Of a DNA stretch of 15,159 nucleotides, positions 6,444-14,689 are shown piece after piece. Made by a program: the position numbers and the translations under genes. Where the stretch lies: assembly GCA_016200825.1 (NCBI GenBank), contig JACQEA010000445.1, forward strand, positions 1-15,159, read 5' to 3'. The stretch comes from Chloroflexota bacterium. Its GTDB lineage: Bacteria > Chloroflexota > Anaerolineae > UBA4142. The first letter of the stretch is position 1, and each line of letters opens with the position of its first letter. A model generated the notes under the pieces. That model made no database searches, had not been told where the DNA came from, and saw only the letters and a list, made by a program, of their open reading frames with translations.

Positions 6444-7342
6444 ACGCGATTCCGAAGACTGTCGCCGCGCCGTCACAATTTTATTTTGCCGCGCCACCAT
6501 TTGCCCTGGCTTGTCCTCGGTGTCGCGGCATTCTCGAAGTGTTAGTTTCGCGCGCGCGGTGCGCTGAGTGTCATACCGAATATGATTGCGTCAATGGCAT
6601 TTGGCGACTTTTGCTTCCCGAACGCGAAAAATATTTCGCGCCGTTTCGCGAACAATATCAGCGCACCCGCGCACAAGAACGCTGGGGCGCGGATAATGAA
6701 AATTATTATCGCGCACTGCCGCGCGTCCCGCGCGACGATCCACATCGCGCGATGTGGCGCATCCGCGAAAAAAATTTTCGCCGTGTGATCGCGTGGATCG
6801 GCGCGGCAACATCGTTGCGCGTGCTCGATGTTGGCGCAGGCAATGGCTGGCTCGCGAATCAACTTGCCGCGCGCGGTCATCGCGTCGCGGCGGTAGATTT
6901 GCGCGACGACGCGCGCGATGGGTTAGGCGCGCGTCGAAATTATTTTTTCGCGTTCGAATGTTACCAAGCTGAATTTGAGCGATTACCGTTCGCGCCCGCA
7001 CAATTCGATTTGGTCATATTCAACGCGTCACTGCATTATGCCGCGTCGCTTGCGGAAACTTTGCAAGAAGCATCTCGAATTCTTGCGCCGATTGGAAAAA
7101 TTCTTTTGGTTGATTCACCGTTTTATTCCCATTCAATCACGCAATCTCCCAATCGCCCAAATTATTTTCTCACCTTCGATCAATTGAATCGCACCGCGCG
7201 CGAATTGAACTTGAATATCGAAATTATTTTTGCCGATGCCGAGTGGCACAAACGCGCGCGGCGAAAAATTATCGCGCGAAAGCTCGGACGCGAGCCCGCG
7301 CACTTTCCAATTTACACTTTACAGTCTCCACCAGTTCCATGA
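6440..7342 (+). CDS. Zinc-ribbon class I SAM methyltransferase (second of three)
   Basis: A 300-residue protein overlapping the previous gene as ATGA. An N-terminal Trm112-like zinc ribbon is formed by CPRC (C25, C28) and CAEC (C41, C44) followed by YDCVNGIW. The methyltransferase fold comes next, with motif I VLDVGAGNG (128-136), AVD (D153), then FDLVIFNASLHY and LAPIGKILLVDSPFY. This arrangement, a free-standing zinc ribbon fused to the methyltransferase, resembles enzymes acting on small natural products. Residues 232-240 (SITQSPNRP) are encoded by an in-frame 8-bp tandem repeat and look like an insertion in the loop after strand 6. The tail (FPIYTLQSPPVP) also comes from AT-rich, repeat-like DNA. 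ATG 6440 is preferred over an upstream in-frame ATG at 6404 because of the overlap and the family-like N-terminus. Confidence 0.86.
   Translation: MNAIPKTVAAPSQFYFAAPPFALACPRCRGILEVLVSRARCAECHTEYDCVNGIWRLLLPEREKYFAPFREQYQRTRAQERWGADNENYYRALPRVPRDDPHRAMWRIREKNFRRVIAWIGAATSLRVLDVGAGNGWLANQLAARGHRVAAVDLRDDARDGLGARRNYFFAFECYQAEFERLPFAPAQFDLVIFNASLHYAASLAETLQEASRILAPIGKILLVDSPFYSHSITQSPNRPNYFLTFDQLNRTARELNLNIEIIFADAEWHKRARRKIIARKLGREPAHFPIYTLQSPPVP
7134..7165 (+). repeat. Short 8-bp tandem array inside a methyltransferase gene
   Basis: Units CAATCACG, CAATCTCC, CAATCGCC and a decayed CAAATTAT lie in tandem. The first three units are 24 bp, so they keep the frame and add about eight residues rich in Ser, Gln, Pro and Asn. 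The unit length equals that of the intergenic array at 2357-2412, though the words differ. Confidence 0.6.
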
Positions 7343-8817
7343 AACCCAAAATCATTCTCTACCACCCGCAATCCAACGCCGCGCGCAAATGTATTTTACC
7401 GATGCCGCTCCTCGCGCTCGGCGCGGTTTTGGAAAATGAATTCACGTATTGCATCGTGGATGCAAACGCGGAACGCGATCCGTTGCGCGCGCTCGACGAA
7501 CTCATTCGCGATCACGGCTACAACATGCTCGCAGTGACCGTCATGCCGGGACCGCAACTCGCGCGCGCGATTGAACACACGCGCGAATTGAAACAGCGTT
7601 ATCCGCACCTTGTCACGGTGTGGGGCGGATATTTTCCAACCCAACATACCGATGTCGTCCTCAACGCGTCGTACATTGATTTTGCAATTCGCAGTCAAGG
7701 CGAAATAACTTTTCTGGAATTATCGCGCGCGTTAGAACGCGGCGGCGATTTGCGCGCGATTAATGGACTATCGTTAAAACGCGATGCAACCATAGTATCC
7801 AATCCGCCGCGCGAATTAACTTCGCCTGAAAATTTTCCGCCGTTTCCATATCACCAACTCGATATGCCGCGTTATCTCAATCGCAATTACATGGGCAATC
7901 GCGTGACCGAGCATCATTCCAGTTTTGGTTGTCCGTTCGCGTGTAATTTTTGCGCGGTCGTCGCGATGAGCAATCGGCGTTGGCTCGCGCAATCGCCTGC
8001 GCGATTAGAAGCCACATTCCGTACGTTGCGCGATCAATACGGCGCGGACGCGGTAAATTTTCACGATATGGATTTTTTTGTGAACGAAGCGCGCGTCGCG
8101 GAATTCGCGGACCGCATTCGCGATTTCGGAATGCAGTGGTGGGGCTTGGGGCGCGTAGACACGCTGATGAATTATCGCGATGCGACGTGGGAAAAAATGC
8201 GCGCGAGCGGATTGAAAATGATTTTTAGCGGCGCGGAATCAGGCTCGGATGAAATTTTGAAACGCATGAACAAGGGTGGCAAAGCCAGTACGCACGCGAC
8301 GATTGAGCTAGCGAAACGCGCGCGCGCGTACGACATCGTCCCAGAATTTTCGTTTGTGCTCGGCAATCCGCCTGACCCGCGCGCGGATATTGACGCGAGC
8401 ATCGCGTTCATTCGCGACATCAAACGCGCCAATCCCGCCACCGAATTTATTTTGTACTTGTACACGCCCGTCCCGCTCGACGGAATTTTGTACGATCGCG
8501 CGCGCGAACTTGGTTTTCGTTTTCCAGAAACCTTAGATGAATGGGCGACGCCGTTCTGGCGCGAATTTGCGACGCGGCGCGAAGCGCGCACCCCGTGGCT
8601 GAGTCGCAACGCGCACCGCATCGTCCGCGATTTCGAGCGCGTCTTGCACGCGTATTATCCGACGGTAACGGATGTGAAATTGAATGGCTGGCGGCGCGCG
8701 CTTTTGCGCGCGTTGAGCGCGTGGCGTTATCATTCGCAATTTTATTTCGCGCCGTTTGAATTGCGCGCCGCGCAAAAAATTTGGCGGTATCAACGACCCG
8801 AGACGAGTGGATTCTAA
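7339..8817 (+). CDS. B12-binding-type radical SAM protein (second)
   Basis: A 492-residue protein starting at ATG 7339, which overlaps the preceding stop as ATGA. An in-frame upstream extension to 7243 is antisense-style sequence over the methyltransferase and is left out. Residues 1 to about 160 form the cobalamin-binding-type domain (MPLLALGAVLENEF; VTVWGGYFPT; IRSQGEITFLEL), again without DxHxxG. The radical SAM cluster ligands are in GCPFACNFC (C198, C202, C205). NFHDMDFFV and FSGAESGSDEIL follow in the TIM-barrel core, with a C-terminal extension containing several Trp and Tyr. It is clearly divergent from the radical SAM protein at 4099, so the pair is not a recent duplication. They probably catalyse two separate steps. 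The stop overlaps the next start as TAATG. Confidence 0.88.
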   Translation: MKPKIILYHPQSNAARKCILPMPLLALGAVLENEFTYCIVDANAERDPLRALDELIRDHGYNMLAVTVMPGPQLARAIEHTRELKQRYPHLVTVWGGYFPTQHTDVVLNASYIDFAIRSQGEITFLELSRALERGGDLRAINGLSLKRDATIVSNPPRELTSPENFPPFPYHQLDMPRYLNRNYMGNRVTEHHSSFGCPFACNFCAVVAMSNRRWLAQSPARLEATFRTLRDQYGADAVNFHDMDFFVNEARVAEFADRIRDFGMQWWGLGRVDTLMNYRDATWEKMRASGLKMIFSGAESGSDEILKRMNKGGKASTHATIELAKRARAYDIVPEFSFVLGNPPDPRADIDASIAFIRDIKRANPATEFILYLYTPVPLDGILYDRARELGFRFPETLDEWATPFWREFATRREARTPWLSRNAHRIVRDFERVLHAYYPTVTDVKLNGWRRALLRALSAWRYHSQFYFAPFELRAAQKIWRYQRPETSGF

Positions 8818-9494
8818 TGACACCCAAAGAACTAGGCGTCCTCTCCGCGTACGCGGAATGGGCGAGTCATTATCCGCCGCGCGCGCACAACGCATTGATG
8901 CGCGCGGAAGAAAAAACGCTCTTGGAAATCATGCCCGACCCGCGCGGAAAAATCGCGCTCGATCTCGCGTGCGGCACGGGTCGTTACGCGCGCATCTTGC
9001 GCGAACGCAACGCGCGCGCGGTGTTTGGAATTGATCTGTCGCGCGAGATGCTCGCGCAAACAAATTCTAACGACGCGGCGTTTGCGCGCGGCGACCTACT
9101 AAATATTCCATTCCCCAATTCTTTTTTTGAAATAATTGTGTGCGGTCTCGCTTTAGGTCACGTTGAGAATTTAACTCAAGCGATCGGCGAGAGCGCGCGC
9201 GTATTGAAACGCGGCGGAATAATCGTCTATTCCGATTTTCATCCGCTGGGTTATCTCGCCGGTTGGCGGCGCGAATTTTCAAGTCGCGACGGCAAGCGTC
9301 ACGCGGTCAAACATTTCGCGCATTTGTACGCGGATCACGCGCTAGCGTGCCGCGCTGCGGGCTTGACGATCACCGCCGTCCGCGAGCCGATCATTGGCCG
9401 CGAAATTCGCGAGGAATTCCCAGGATCGGATTCCATTTATCGCCAGTGGCGCGGTTGGCCCGCGGTTTTGGTTTTGCGCGCGGAAAAAATCTAA
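8817..9494 (+). CDS. Class I SAM-dependent methyltransferase (third of three)
   Basis: A 225-residue protein. The N-terminal segment YAEWASHYPPRAHNALMRAE precedes motif I IALDLACGTG (46-55) and GIDLS (D73). Motifs RGDLLNIPFPNSFFEIIVCG and LKRGGIIVYSDFHP are standard for the UbiE/BioC-like fold. The very short post-motif part suggests a small substrate. The upstream in-frame extension to 8781 overlaps the radical SAM gene and is not supported. It ends directly before the amidohydrolase start with no gap (TAA then ATG), so the two products are likely needed together. Confidence 0.87.
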   Translation: MTPKELGVLSAYAEWASHYPPRAHNALMRAEEKTLLEIMPDPRGKIALDLACGTGRYARILRERNARAVFGIDLSREMLAQTNSNDAAFARGDLLNIPFPNSFFEIIVCGLALGHVENLTQAIGESARVLKRGGIIVYSDFHPLGYLAGWRREFSSRDGKRHAVKHFAHLYADHALACRAAGLTITAVREPIIGREIREEFPGSDSIYRQWRGWPAVLVLRAEKI

Positions 9495-10679
9495 ATGTTA
9501 TTTGGAAAGTCTAGCGCGATATTTTTTCACAACGCGGTCGTTTTGAATGCCGACGGAATTATTGGCGAATCACTCCGCATTGAAAATGGAAAGTTCGCCG
9601 CGCTCGACGCCGCGCCGCGCAAAAACGATTTCGTTGTGGATTGCCGCGGCGGCTTGCTCGCGCCGGGCTTGATCAACGCGCACGAGCATCTGGGCGTCAA
9701 TAATTTTGGGCGACTCAAATATCGCGATGTGTATCCGAACGCGCACGCATGGAGTTTGGATATTGAAGCGCGGTTCGAGACCGATCCCAAAATTACCGCG
9801 CCGCGCGCGGTGCCAATTGCCGATCGGCTGTTCATCGGCGGAATAAAAAATTTGCTCGCGGGCGCGACGACGGTGTGTCATCATGATCCTTGGCATTCAT
9901 CGCTCAACGCGAATTTTCCCGTGCGCGTCGCGCGCCCGTTTGGTTATTGTCATTCGCTCCAACGCGGCGGCGACGTCCGCAAATCTTTTCGCGCGACGCC
10001 GCGCGGCGCGGCGTGGATAATTCATTTGGCGGAAGGCACGGACGACGCGAGCGCGCGCGAACTGGATCAACTCGACGCGTTGGGGTGTCTGGAAAAAAAC
10101 ACCGGGATCGTGCATGGCGTTGGATTAACGCCGCGCCAGCGCGAAAAAATAATCGCGCGCGGCGCGGGCTTGATCTGGTGTCCCTCCTCAAATTTTTTTC
10201 TGTTGAACAAAACGGCAAACGTCTCCGATCTTGCGCGCGCGGGATTGTTGGCATTAGGCACCGACTCGCGCTTGACGGGCGACGGAGATATTTGGGACGA
10301 ATTGCGCGCGGCAAATCAAACGCAACAATTAACTCCGCGCGAATTGTTTGGACTGGTCACTACGCACGCGGCGCGTATTTTGCGCGTCAAAAAACTCGGC
10401 GCGCTTGAAATGGGCGCGCCCGCCGATTTAATTTTGTTGCCCGCGCCGCGCGGCGATCCATTCGCCGCGCTCGTTCAAACGCGGCGCAGCGATTTGCAAA
10501 TGGTAATGCTCGGCGGCAAACCGCGTCTTGGCGATCTCGCGATGCAAGAATTATTCGCGGCGCGCGGCGTAGAGTTTGCGCGCGTGCGCGTGGATGGCGC
10601 GGCGAAATTATTGGACGCGCACATCGCGCGACGGTTAAAACGGAATCGCGTGGGTGAAGCGGGCGTGAAGTTGGATTGA
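9495..10679 (+). CDS. Amidohydrolase-superfamily metal-dependent hydrolase, ATZ/TRZ/deaminase type
   Basis: A 394-residue protein, the normal size for the family. Metal and catalytic motifs are intact: GLINAHEHL (H63, H65), IIHLAEG (H177, with E180 in the HxxE deaminase-type pattern), GIVHGVGL (H207), IWCPSSN (228-233) and LGTDSRLTG (D257). The beta-sandwich parts at both ends are present (ADGIIGESLRIENGKFAALD; KLGALEMGAPADLILL). This set is that of mononuclear-metal enzymes such as cytosine, guanine or 5'-deoxyadenosine/MTA deaminases and triazine hydrolases. The substrate is unknown. Deamination or ring opening of a heterocycle, or removal of the radical SAM by-product 5'-deoxyadenosine, are both possible and untested. 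It is adjacent to, and presumably co-translated with, the methyltransferase before it. Confidence 0.88.
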   Translation: MLFGKSSAIFFHNAVVLNADGIIGESLRIENGKFAALDAAPRKNDFVVDCRGGLLAPGLINAHEHLGVNNFGRLKYRDVYPNAHAWSLDIEARFETDPKITAPRAVPIADRLFIGGIKNLLAGATTVCHHDPWHSSLNANFPVRVARPFGYCHSLQRGGDVRKSFRATPRGAAWIIHLAEGTDDASARELDQLDALGCLEKNTGIVHGVGLTPRQREKIIARGAGLIWCPSSNFFLLNKTANVSDLARAGLLALGTDSRLTGDGDIWDELRAANQTQQLTPRELFGLVTTHAARILRVKKLGALEMGAPADLILLPAPRGDPFAALVQTRRSDLQMVMLGGKPRLGDLAMQELFAARGVEFARVRVDGAAKLLDAHIARRLKRNRVGEAGVKLD

Positions 10680-10686
10680 GCCGCAA

Positions 10687-12192
10687 ATGATCAATGCCGC
10701 GACGCGCGCGCCTATTTATGATTCCCGTTTTATTTCGCGCGAAAAAATTGGCGTTGCGTTAATTTTTATTCTCGCGCTGGGTGTTCGCATTGGGTTGCGC
10801 GCGGGGTTAGAATTCGATGGGTTGTACGGTCAAGATTCATTCGCATATTTCGATTACGCGCATTCACTCGCCGATTCGATCACGCGCACAACGGTTCCGC
10901 CGCCATTTTTTTGGCCGATTGGATATCCCGCGCTGACCGCGTTCGCATCTTTTTTTATTCCGATTGAAATCGCCGCGCAGTGGATAAATATTCTGTGCGG
11001 CGCGCTCATCGCTACATTTACTTTTTTGTTGGCGCGCGAATTAACGAACAATCATCGCGTCGCGTTCATTGCCGCGATCATCGTCGCGGGCGCGGGACAA
11101 TTGTTTATTTCTAGTCTCGCGATAATGGCAGACGCGTCGGCGTTGATGTGGACCATGATTTCGGCGTACGCGCTCGCGCGTTTTAATCGCGCGCGTTCGC
11201 CAAAATGGATCGCGGGCGCGGGAATCGCGTTGGGGTTGGCGATGATGACGCGCTGGATTTACGCGCTGATGATTCCCGTTTGGTTTGTGGCGTTGTGGAA
11301 AAATAAGAATGAATTCGCCGCGTCATTCAAAAATTGCGCGCGTCTAATTTTATTTTCGTTGCTCGCGTTGTCGCCGCAAATTGCGCTAATGCTTTATCAC
11401 GCGCCGAATTTTCCGCTCGCGTTCATCGGCGATTGGGCGCGCACGGGCTGGGACATTACGCACGCGTGGCAAAACGTGATCGTGAATAACGATGGAAATT
11501 TTTCGTATGCGCTGCCGGTCGCCGCGTTTTACGCGCTGCCGCTCGCGCAGCCAACATATATTTTTCCATTCCTCACCGCGTTTGTTTTGGTGGGCGCGTG
11601 GAGTTTGCGGCGCGATCAATTCGCGGCGCGTATATTAATCGGTTGGATTGCCGCGCAGTGGATTTATTTGAGCGGCGACGCGTGGGAAAATTGGCGCTTT
11701 GCGCTCGCGTATTTTCCACCGGCGGCAATCCTCGCGGCAATGGGCGTGAATTATTTTTTCGATTCATTGCCGCGCGCCGCGCCCGCGCGTTTTGCGCGCT
11801 TGACGCTATTGCTCGCGAGTTTACTGTTGACATTTATTTTCGGCGCGCGCGCCGCGGAAGAATTTGCGGCAAATCAAAAAACCGATCGCGCGGTCGCACA
11901 ATGGGCGCGCGAGAGTCTACCGCCGCAAGCAACGGTCATCACGTTTGGCATTACCGAAACGCTGAAACATTTTACATCGTTCCAAGTCGTCGAACTTTAC
12001 AACGAGACCAGCGCATCACTACTCGCGCGGGCGGAATCAGCCGAAAAGTTTTTTGTGTTGGTGAATGTGGAAAATTTGCGCGAGCAATGGCAAGACCGCG
12101 CGCCGCAAATTAATTTTGACGCGCTCAGCCGCGCGCGCAGTTTGCGCCGAGTCGCCGCGTTCGGCGCGTACACGTTGTTCGCGGTCGAATGA
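10687..12192 (+). CDS. GT-C-fold membrane glycosyltransferase, PMT/ArnT-like
   Basis: A 501-residue polytopic membrane protein. The first hydrophobic helix spans about residues 21-37. It is followed by the acidic loop LYGQDSFAYFDYA with D50 in the place of the catalytic Asp of GT-C enzymes, then WPIGYPAL and ten or so further hydrophobic segments. The C-terminal 100 residues are soluble and probably extracytoplasmic. Such enzymes use polyprenyl-phosphate sugars on the outer face of the cytoplasmic membrane to modify lipids, glycans or proteins. The gene lies 7 bp after the amidohydrolase and overlaps the next gene as ATGA. It marks the change from soluble to envelope functions in the operon. 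Sugar and acceptor are not predictable. Confidence 0.8.
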   Translation: MINAATRAPIYDSRFISREKIGVALIFILALGVRIGLRAGLEFDGLYGQDSFAYFDYAHSLADSITRTTVPPPFFWPIGYPALTAFASFFIPIEIAAQWINILCGALIATFTFLLARELTNNHRVAFIAAIIVAGAGQLFISSLAIMADASALMWTMISAYALARFNRARSPKWIAGAGIALGLAMMTRWIYALMIPVWFVALWKNKNEFAASFKNCARLILFSLLALSPQIALMLYHAPNFPLAFIGDWARTGWDITHAWQNVIVNNDGNFSYALPVAAFYALPLAQPTYIFPFLTAFVLVGAWSLRRDQFAARILIGWIAAQWIYLSGDAWENWRFALAYFPPAAILAAMGVNYFFDSLPRAAPARFARLTLLLASLLLTFIFGARAAEEFAANQKTDRAVAQWARESLPPQATVITFGITETLKHFTSFQVVELYNETSASLLARAESAEKFFVLVNVENLREQWQDRAPQINFDALSRARSLRRVAAFGAYTLFAVE

Positions 12193-13292
12193 AAATCGGC
12201 TGGGTCGTGCCGGGATTTAGCGCGCACGAACGCGAGTGGGCGATTCCCGCGCTGGATCATTTCGCGCGCGCGCTCGCGGCGAATAATCGCTTGGTTATTT
12301 TCGCGCTCGAATATCCGTATCAACCCGCGACATATTCTTTTTTTGGCGCGACAGTTCATGCGCTTGCCGGACGGCATCGCGGAAAAGTGTACGCGCCGCG
12401 CTTATGGGCGAACACATTCGCCGCGATGCGCGCGGAACATTTGCAACAACCGTTCGATGTGATTCACGCGTTTTGGGTGAACGAACCGGGCTGGCTCGCG
12501 CAAACCAGCGCGCGCATTCTGCGCGTGCCGTTCATCGCGAGTGTCGCGGGCGGCGAATTGATCGCGTTGCGCGCGCTAAATTATGGCGGGCAATTGGATT
12601 GGATCGAGAGAATGATGTGCGATCAGGTGATGCGAAATGCGAATTGCGTGACCGTCGGCTCGCGCTATTTGCAAACCATCGCAAAAAAATGGCGCGCGGA
12701 TATTTCTGTCCTGCCGCTCGGCGTGGACACTGCGCGATTTACGCCGCGCGCGCGGAGCGAGTCAGCGCGCGAGATAAAATTATTAAATGTTGGATCGTTG
12801 GTGCCGGTCAAAGGACACGAAAATTTATTGGAAGCGGTTGCGCAAATTCCCGAAGCGAGCTTGGAAATAATCGGCGGTGGATTTTTAAAAAAAGATTTAG
12901 CGCGGCGCGCAACCGAATTGAAAATTTCCGCGCGCGTTTCGTTCGCGGGCAAAATCGCGCACGACGCGCTCGCAGAAAAATATCGCGCGGCAGATGTGGT
13001 CGCGCAATCGTCATGGCACGAAGCGCAAGGCATGGCGATTCTAGAAGCCGCGGCGTGTGGATGCGCGATCGCGGGAACGCGCGTGGGCATTTTGCCAGAA
13101 CTGGCGGAGCAAGGCGGCGCAATTGTGACTGAGAAATTTGCGAGTGAAGAATTACGCGCGGCAATCAAAGACGCGCAGGCGCGCCGCGCGGAATTGGGAA
13201 CGCGCGCGCGCGCGATGGTAGAACAAGATTACGCGCTGAATGTAGTGAAAGAAAAATGGATCGCTCTGTACGCGCAAATGGCGCAAAAATAA
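12189..13292 (+). CDS. GT4-family glycosyltransferase
   Basis: A 367-residue GT-B fold protein. The N-terminal acceptor domain starts MKIGWVVPGF with no signal peptide. The donor-binding domain shows LLNVGSLVPVKGHENLLEAV (K208) and the EX7E motif in HEAQGMAILEAAACG (E278, E286), which holds the nucleotide-sugar. Enzymes of this family are retaining and act on the cytoplasmic side, adding a sugar from a nucleotide donor to a growing lipid-linked glycan. Context fits assembly of a surface polysaccharide or glycolipid. It starts by a 4-bp overlap with the GT-C gene. Confidence 0.9.
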   Translation: MKIGWVVPGFSAHEREWAIPALDHFARALAANNRLVIFALEYPYQPATYSFFGATVHALAGRHRGKVYAPRLWANTFAAMRAEHLQQPFDVIHAFWVNEPGWLAQTSARILRVPFIASVAGGELIALRALNYGGQLDWIERMMCDQVMRNANCVTVGSRYLQTIAKKWRADISVLPLGVDTARFTPRARSESAREIKLLNVGSLVPVKGHENLLEAVAQIPEASLEIIGGGFLKKDLARRATELKISARVSFAGKIAHDALAEKYRAADVVAQSSWHEAQGMAILEAAACGCAIAGTRVGILPELAEQGGAIVTEKFASEELRAAIKDAQARRAELGTRARAMVEQDYALNVVKEKWIALYAQMAQK

Positions 13293-13312
13293 TTCCAACT
13301 TTGCCGATTGCG

Positions 13313-14689
13313 ATGGCGCACAACGCCGCCGCGCGCGAACGAATCGCTCACCTCGCGTCGCTCAGCGCGCGATTTTGTTTTGCCGCGCTCATCGTCGCAC
13401 CCATGCGGTTGCGCTGGACGATTGCCGCGCGTCCATTCGAGCCGCTCTTTCGCGAATACACCGATCTGTTTCTGTACGCGAGCGATTTGTTTTTGATCGC
13501 TACATTATTTTTTTGGCTCGCGGCCCTCGCGCTCGCGCCGCGCGCGCTAACGATTCAGCCGCGCGCGCAAACATTTCTCGTCGCAGTATTTACAATTGTC
13601 GCGGTAATTGGTATTTCAAGTTCCATCGACGCGCCGATTACAATTTATCACGCGGCGCGGCTAGCGTTGCTGGCGGTTTTGTATTTTTTTGTCGTCAACG
13701 AAATTCGGTCGTTTAGTTTTTTTGCTCTTCCACTCGCGATTCAAGTTGCAATGCAAAGCGTGATCGCGTTCGCCCAAGTTATTCTGCAACATTCGATTGG
13801 CTGGCAGTCAATCGGCGAACTCGCGCTGGATCCCGCGCAAAGCGGAATTAGCATTGTGCTAACAGATGGCGCGCGGATTTTGCGCGCGTACGGCTTGACC
13901 GATCATCCAAATATTTTGGGCGGCGCTCTCGCGTTTGGTTTGCTGGCGCTCGCGACGATTTTCTTGAATGAACAATCGCGCCGCGCGCGTGCAGGCTTGG
14001 GCGCGATATGTACGTTGGGATGCGCTGCGCTTTTTTTCACTTTTTCGCGCGCGGCGTGGCTCGCATTTGGTATCGCGAATATTTTCTATTTTGGATTTTT
14101 GCTGATCACGCGTCAAAAAACTTCGGCGCGCACATTGGGAATGCTATGGGCAATCGCGCTGTTGTTCATCGCGCCGCTGATAATTTATAACGCGCGCAGT
14201 GTGAGCGCGCGGTTGAACGGGGATAACTCGCTCGCGGAAATTTGGACCGAAGCGCGTTCGCTGGCTGAGCGCGCGACAATTAATCGCGCGGTGATTGATA
14301 CAATTCTAAATTCCAAGTTGCCGTTCTGGGGCGTGGGCGTGGGCGCGTTGCCGCGCGCGTTGATGGAAAATAATCCGCAACTCGATTCCTATTTTCAACC
14401 CGCGCACATCGCGCTCTTGAACGCGTTTGCGGAAACGGGTTGGTTAGGCGGAAGTTTGTACGCCGCGCTTCTTGCCGCGCCATTTATTTTACTCTGGCGA
14501 ACGCGCGCGCGGATTATTTTTTCGCCGACGCTTTGCGGCGCGAGCGCGCTATTGATCGCGATAATGATCGTTGGACTTTTCGATTATTACACCTGGCTCT
14601 TGGCGCCGGGACGATTGTGGCAATGGATCGCGTGGGGTGTGTGGGCTTTTATTTATCGCGACGCAATGCTGATCAGGATGGAGAATTAG
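13313..14689 (+). CDS. O-antigen polymerase/ligase family membrane protein (Wzy/WaaL type)
   Basis: A 458-residue protein with about ten or more hydrophobic segments. It shows the Wzy_C/ligase features: RAYGLTDHPNILGGALAFG (H198, N200), TFSRAAWLAFG (R246 between membrane segments), a long periplasmic loop with WGVGVGALP (339-347), and PAHIALLNAFAETGWLGG (H365) before the next membrane segment. Such proteins polymerise or transfer undecaprenyl-linked glycans on the outer face of the membrane. ATG 13313 leaves a 20-bp gap after the GT4 gene. An in-frame ATG at 13256 would overlap that gene by 37 bases, and TTG 13301 is also possible, so the exact start is uncertain. Confidence 0.85.
   Translation: MAHNAAARERIAHLASLSARFCFAALIVAPMRLRWTIAARPFEPLFREYTDLFLYASDLFLIATLFFWLAALALAPRALTIQPRAQTFLVAVFTIVAVIGISSSIDAPITIYHAARLALLAVLYFFVVNEIRSFSFFALPLAIQVAMQSVIAFAQVILQHSIGWQSIGELALDPAQSGISIVLTDGARILRAYGLTDHPNILGGALAFGLLALATIFLNEQSRRARAGLGAICTLGCAALFFTFSRAAWLAFGIANIFYFGFLLITRQKTSARTLGMLWAIALLFIAPLIIYNARSVSARLNGDNSLAEIWTEARSLAERATINRAVIDTILNSKLPFWGVGVGALPRALMENNPQLDSYFQPAHIALLNAFAETGWLGGSLYAALLAAPFILLWRTRARIIFSPTLCGASALLIAIMIVGLFDYYTWLLAPGRLWQWIAWGVWAFIYRDAMLIRMEN

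Noticed and set aside
4099..8817. Recent duplication of the two radical SAM genes or of the methyltransferases
   Set aside because: Outside the cysteine motif and general fold features the proteins differ throughout, and the three methyltransferases have different N-terminal domains, so they are separate families.
9890..10408. A 172-codon plus-strand frame inside the amidohydrolase gene
   Set aside because: It overlaps metal-site-encoding sequence of the amidohydrolase and has low-complexity Arg-rich content.
12404..13132. A 242-codon plus-strand frame inside the GT4 gene
   Set aside because: It is in another frame of a clearly conserved glycosyltransferase, with shadow-type Arg/Ala-rich composition and no motif.
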